DNA of 64,000 bases from Vicinamibacterales bacterium (GTDB taxonomy: Bacteria > Acidobacteriota > Vicinamibacteria > Vicinamibacterales > 2-12-FULL-66-21). The position numbers were made by a program, and so were the translations under genes. The notes under the pieces were generated by a model, which saw nothing but the letters and a program-made list of their open reading frames with translations, ran no database searches and had not been told where the DNA came from. The stretch spans positions 1 through 64,000 of the forward strand of contig DASSPH010000110.1 in assembly GCA_035699745.1 (NCBI GenBank), read 5' to 3'. Positions 60,323-64,000 of the stretch are shown piece after piece; position 1 is the first letter of the stretch; every line of letters starts with the position of its first letter.

Positions 60323-62224
60323 ATGACATCCCGTCGCCGCGCCGCGAGAGTCGCCGCGCTGGTCATCTACATCATCGTCGTGCTCGTGGCGACGCCGCAG
60401 GCGCAGCAGCCGGTGGCGTTCGCGAGCGGCTCCGGCGTCATCGCCGCCGGGCCCGAAGCGACGACCACGAGCGCGACTGCCGTCGATCTGCTGGTCGGGC
60501 GATCGACGATCCTGAACGTCGGCTCGGCGATCGCGCGCGTCTCGCTGACGGTGCCCGACGTCGCCGACGCGATGGTGACCGCGCCGTCGCAGCTCCTGAT
60601 CCACGGCAAGACGCCCGGCACGATCTCGCTGTTCGTGTGGGACCGCGCCGGCGGGATCAAGACCTACGAGGTCAGCGTCCGCCGCGACCTGACCCACCTC
60701 ATCGCCCAGCTCAAGGAGCTGTTCCCCGGTGAGCCGCTGACGGTGATGGGCAGCGGCAAGGACATCGTGCTGTCCGGCACGGTCTCGAGCAAGTACGTCA
60801 TCGACAAGGCCGCGGAAGTCGCCGGCGGCTACGTCGAGAAGAAGGAATACGTCGTCAACCTGCTGAAGCAGCAGGAAGGCGTGGCCTCCAACCAGGTCAT
60901 GCTGCGCGTGCGCTTCGCGGAAGTGAGCCGCAGCGCGCTGCAGGAGCTCGGCGCGTCGTTCGTCGCCAACGGCTTCAAGAACGACTGGTACGGCCGCACC
61001 TCGACGCAGCAGTTCCCCGCCCCGGATTTCGACTCCGATCGTCCCGGCGGGCTGACGTTCAGCGACTACCTGAACGTGTTCCTGTTCAACACCAAGCACG
61101 GCGTCGGCGCCGTGATGAAGGCGCTGCAGTCGAAGGGGCTGTTCCAGAGCCTCGCCGAGCCGAACCTGATTGCGCTGAACGGCAAGGAAGCCAGCTTCCT
61201 CGCCGGCGGTGAGTATCCCTACCCGGTGGTGCAGTCGGGCGGCAACAGCAACGCCGTCACGATCATGTTCAAGGAGTTCGGCGTCCGCCTGACCTTCACG
61301 CCGACCGTGCTCGGCGGCGATCTCATCAACCTCAAGGTCCGGCCCGAGGTCAGCTCGCTCGACTTCGGCAACGGCGTCAACATCTCGGGCTTCCGCGTGC
61401 CGGCGCTGTCGACGCGCCGCACCGACACCGAAGTGGAGCTCCAGGACGGCCAGACGTTCGCCATCGCCGGTCTGATGAACAACACCGTCTCCTCGACGAT
61501 GTCGAAGATTCCCGGCATCGGCGACATCCCCGTGCTCGGCTATCTGTTCAAGAGCCGCGCGTATCAGAAGCAGCAGACCGAGCTGGTCGTGATGATCACG
61601 CCGTCGATCATCCGCCGCGGGTCGGCGGGCGTGTCGCAGGGGCTGCCGACCGCGGTCGAGCCGTATCTCGGCGCGCCGTCGAAGCGTCTGCCGCAGCCTG
61701 ATGCGTACATCGGCTCGCCGCGCTACCCGGCGGCCGGACAGCAGCCGCCGCGCACCGGCGGCGACGCGGCGATGGCGCCGCAGGCGCCCGTGCCGCAGTA
61801 CGCCGCGCCGAAGCCGGCGAGCCCGGCGCCGATGAACGCCGCCCCGGCGGCGAACGGCGCCGCCGTGCGCGAGGCGTCCCCCGCGGCCGCGATGCCGATG
61901 CAGGTCGAGACCGCGCCGGCGCCGAAGGTCGATCCGGCGCGTCTCCGCGACGAGCAGAAGAAGGCCGCGGAGGCGCAGAGGAAGGCCGCCGAGGATCGGG
62001 CGGCCGCCGAGAAGAAGGCGGCGCAGCAGCGCGAGCGCCAGAAGAAGCTCGACGACGAGCGCGCGAAGCGCGAGGCCGCCGTCGCCAAGAAGAACCAGGA
62101 GGAGGAGCGGAAGCGTCAGGCCGAGCTGCGGAAGCACGAGAAGACGCTCGCCGAGGCCGCCGCCCGCCTGAAGCAGGCGCAGGAAGCCTACCAGGCCGAA
62201 GCCAAGAAAAAGGGCAACCAGTAA
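60323..62224 (+). CDS. cpaC: CpaC/RcpA secretin with TolA-like coiled-coil tail
   Basis: 633 aa from the ATG at 60323, which has GGAGG; an ATG at 60284 overlapping cpaB is an alternative. Signal peptide (TSRRRAARVAALVIYIIV), BON-like N-domain, and the secretin core SLAEPNLIALNGKEASFLAGGEYPY, GVRLTFTPTVLGGDLINLKV and ALSTRRTDTEVELQDGQTFAIAGL. From residue 536 an Ala/Lys/Glu-rich 98-residue helix (DEQKKAAEAQRKAAEDRAAA and onward) extends beyond the normal end of the family. Confidence 0.88.
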   Translation: MTSRRRAARVAALVIYIIVVLVATPQAQQPVAFASGSGVIAAGPEATTTSATAVDLLVGRSTILNVGSAIARVSLTVPDVADAMVTAPSQLLIHGKTPGTISLFVWDRAGGIKTYEVSVRRDLTHLIAQLKELFPGEPLTVMGSGKDIVLSGTVSSKYVIDKAAEVAGGYVEKKEYVVNLLKQQEGVASNQVMLRVRFAEVSRSALQELGASFVANGFKNDWYGRTSTQQFPAPDFDSDRPGGLTFSDYLNVFLFNTKHGVGAVMKALQSKGLFQSLAEPNLIALNGKEASFLAGGEYPYPVVQSGGNSNAVTIMFKEFGVRLTFTPTVLGGDLINLKVRPEVSSLDFGNGVNISGFRVPALSTRRTDTEVELQDGQTFAIAGLMNNTVSSTMSKIPGIGDIPVLGYLFKSRAYQKQQTELVVMITPSIIRRGSAGVSQGLPTAVEPYLGAPSKRLPQPDAYIGSPRYPAAGQQPPRTGGDAAMAPQAPVPQYAAPKPASPAPMNAAPAANGAAVREASPAAAMPMQVETAPAPKVDPARLRDEQKKAAEAQRKAAEDRAAAEKKAAQQRERQKKLDDERAKREAAVAKKNQEEERKRQAELRKHEKTLAEAAARLKQAQEAYQAEAKKKGNQ

Positions 62225-62246
62225 GACGCCTCCCGGGAGGAGAACC

Positions 62247-63425
62247 ATGCGAGTCAATCGCGTCCGGAAGTTTGCCGCCGACGAATCCGGGTTCTCCCTG
62301 GTGTTCGTCGGGCTCGGCTTCATGGGATTCATGGCCGCCAGCATGCTGGCGATCGACGTCGGCATGCTGATGTCGGCGCGCAGCCAGGCGCAGAACTCCG
62401 CGGATGCCGGCGCGCTCGCCGGCGCGACCTCGCTGGCCTTCGACGACTGGTACGATCGCACGCCCAGCGGACCGGCGGTCGTGAACGCCAAGGCCACCGC
62501 CAAGGCCAACCTGGTCCAGGGCGGCGTGCCCACGGTCGAAGACGCCGACATCGTGTTCCTCAACGATCCCGCGGGCGAGCCGAATCGCGTGCAGGTCACG
62601 GTGCACCGCACGGTCAATACGCTGATCGCGAAGTACTTCGGCATCGAGACGGCGAACATCAACGCCGTGGCGACCGGCGAAGCCTCACCCGCGAACGCCA
62701 TGACCTGCGTGAAGCCGTTCACCATTCCGGATCGGTGGATCGAGAAGAACCCGGTCACCAAGGAGTGGCAGTCGTCCGACGACTTCAGCCGCTACGACAA
62801 GAAGGGGAACGTGCTCACGCCGGCCGACGTGTACGAGCCGGCGTATCTGCCGCCGGACTACAAGGTCAAGAACCCGAACTACTCCGGGTACAACTCGGAG
62901 AAGTTCCGCGGCGAGAAGCTGGTGCTCCGCGCCAGCAACGGCACGAAGATTCAGTCGAGCTTCTACTTCTCGCTGGCGATGACCGACGACACCGGCGGCG
63001 ACGACTACGAGTGGAACATCGCCAACTGCAACAAGAAGATCTATCGCTGGAACGATCCGCTGGTCCAGGAGCCGGGCGCCAAGGAAGGCCCGACCGTGCA
63101 GGGTATCGAAGCGCTGATCGCGAAGGATCCCGACGCGGTCTGGGACGAAGGCACGAAGTCGGTGAAGAACAGCAAGTACGGCGAGGGGCGCCAGAGCCCG
63201 CGCATCTTCCCGATCCCGCTCTACGACCCCGACTACTACGACGAAGGGCACCAGACCGGCCGCGTCGCCTCGCTGCGCACGGCGAACTGGATCGGGTTCT
63301 TCGTCGAGTACGTCGGCGCCGGCAGCGAGATTCACGGACGGATCATTCCCATCGGCGGCATCCGGGACCGGACGATGACCACCGGCACGGCCGACATGCC
63401 CAAGGCGATTCGGCTGGTTCAGTAA
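62247..63425 (+). CDS. TadG-like pilus assembly protein
   Basis: 392 aa with an N-terminal TadG/TadE-like helix (ADESGFSLVFVGLGFMGFMAASMLAIDVGML) followed by SRAQAQNSADAGALAGATSL-type Flp/TadG segment, then a large extracytoplasmic domain without a VWA metal site I can see. Role as a periplasmic or surface scaffold in the pilus. Shine-Dalgarno GGGAGGAG precedes the ATG. Confidence 0.75.
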   Translation: MRVNRVRKFAADESGFSLVFVGLGFMGFMAASMLAIDVGMLMSARSQAQNSADAGALAGATSLAFDDWYDRTPSGPAVVNAKATAKANLVQGGVPTVEDADIVFLNDPAGEPNRVQVTVHRTVNTLIAKYFGIETANINAVATGEASPANAMTCVKPFTIPDRWIEKNPVTKEWQSSDDFSRYDKKGNVLTPADVYEPAYLPPDYKVKNPNYSGYNSEKFRGEKLVLRASNGTKIQSSFYFSLAMTDDTGGDDYEWNIANCNKKIYRWNDPLVQEPGAKEGPTVQGIEALIAKDPDAVWDEGTKSVKNSKYGEGRQSPRIFPIPLYDPDYYDEGHQTGRVASLRTANWIGFFVEYVGAGSEIHGRIIPIGGIRDRTMTTGTADMPKAIRLVQ

Positions 63426-63428
63426 CTC

Positions 63429-64000
63429 ATGGCTCAACTCACGGCGCAGGTCATCAGCTACGACGAAGAGTTCAAACGCCAGGTGGCGCGGTTGATCCGC
63501 GCCTGCGGCGTTCCCGTCGGCATCGTCGAAGGGCGGTCGGCGGAGGGTATCGGTCCGGACCTGGTCGTGGTCGACATCCGTTCGGACTCCTCCAGCGGCC
63601 TTGCCGCCATCGAGCGGCTGCGCGCGAGCAGCGCCAGCCTGGCCATTTTCGCGGTCGCCGCCTCGGCCGAGCCCGACCTGATTCTTCAGTCGATGCGCGC
63701 CGGGGCCAACGAGTTCTTTCCCTGGAATGCGCCCGAGGGATCGCAGCAGGCACGCGCCACCGAAGAGACGTTTCACGGTGCCGTCCGGAAGGCCGCGGCA
63801 CGTCGTGAGGCGGCGTCGGCCGGCGCGAAGCCGCCCTGCGTCACTCACGTGTTCCTTGGAGCGAAAGGCGGTGCTGGCACGACGACCGTCGCGGTGAACT
63901 GCGGCGTCGAGCTGGCCCGTCTCACCAAGCGGCCCACCATCGTGGTGGACCTGAAGAGTTGTCTCGGCGAGGTCGCGCTCTTCCTCGGCGTGCGGCCGCG
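63429..64000 (+). CDS. cpaE: CpaE/TadZ-like ATPase (partial, 3' end missing)
   Basis: 190 codons read; the gene continues past the window. Residues 1-135 are a receiver-like domain (QVISYDEEFKRQVARLIRAC, AGANEFFPWNAPEG). A MinD/ParA-type deviant Walker A GAKGGAGTTTVAVNCGVEL follows at about residue 145. It localises the pilus machinery. The next motif VVDLKSCLGEVALFLG departs slightly from the usual Walker A' pattern. Confidence 0.85.
   Translation, partial: MAQLTAQVISYDEEFKRQVARLIRACGVPVGIVEGRSAEGIGPDLVVVDIRSDSSSGLAAIERLRASSASLAIFAVAASAEPDLILQSMRAGANEFFPWNAPEGSQQARATEETFHGAVRKAAARREAASAGAKPPCVTHVFLGAKGGAGTTTVAVNCGVELARLTKRPTIVVDLKSCLGEVALFLGVRP

Noticed and set aside
1-64000. tRNA, rRNA, prophage, insertion sequence or integrase genes
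   Set aside because: None recognised on either strand.

Overview
This 64 kb window is high-GC chromosomal DNA that looks like Acidobacteriota, most plausibly a Vicinamibacteria-type lineage. Supporting evidence is the acidobacterial VWFA-related protein (TIGR03436-like), the DUF1800/DUF1501 pair, PYROXD2-like oxidoreductases, many secreted M14 peptidases and amidohydrolases, and a Tad pilus with very short Flp pilins. I see no rRNA, tRNA, insertion sequence, prophage or CRISPR array. Forty-nine protein genes are supported; the last one (cpaE/tadZ-like) is cut by the window edge. The taxonomic call is inference from gene content only.

Layout. 1-6.3 kb: an 8-bp tandem repeat, a YihY/BrkB membrane protein, a large secreted M14 peptidase, and a YjbQ-like protein overlapping a ThiO-type glycine oxidase. 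6.3-13.1 kb: an efflux operon (TetR, lipoprotein adaptor, and one polypeptide that joins an RND pump to a TolC-like outer membrane factor) behind three tandem palindromic operators. 13.2-15.7 kb: pterin dehydratase, MerR-like regulator, a solitary BMC-H shell protein and a PLP-dependent D-amino-acid enzyme. 15.7-25.0 kb: secreted or exported proteins (DUF1501, DUF1800, two VWA proteins, an unknown 830-aa protein). 25.0-33.7 kb: two tandem PYROXD2-like oxidoreductases, a GcvT-like protein, a di-heme cytochrome, a Rieske oxygenase and an amino-acid permease, which look like a catabolic neighbourhood for a methylated or N-containing compound. 33.7-41.3 kb: peptidase, amidohydrolases, permease and PanE. 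42.0-50.4 kb: a sulfur module consisting of cysteine dioxygenase, a CstB-like persulfide dioxygenase/rhodanese, TauE plus DUF1634, and a cytoplasmic molybdoenzyme whose Fe-S and NrfD subunits are fused (SoeABC-like). 50.4-56.0 kb: a two-gene SNF2-like helicase plus Eco57I-like methyltransferase system with no recognisable nuclease. 56.1-64 kb: a Tad/Flp pilus locus with a pseudo-receiver gene, two flp pilins, prepilin peptidase, tadE, cpaB, cpaC, a tadG-like gene and a partial cpaE.

How parts work together. The sulfur genes form a plausible route from cysteine or persulfide to sulfite, which can then be exported (TauE) or oxidised (SoeABC-like). The Tad genes are arranged around a 401-bp divergent region holding two near-identical sigma-54 promoters facing opposite ways, and a strong intrinsic terminator between the two pilin genes may set pilin stoichiometry. 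Across the window, many first-in-operon genes have a TANNNT/TAGAAT-like -10 element only 6-11 nt before the start codon, suggesting widespread leaderless or very short-leader transcripts; several of these elements are built from the TAG stop codon of the preceding gene.
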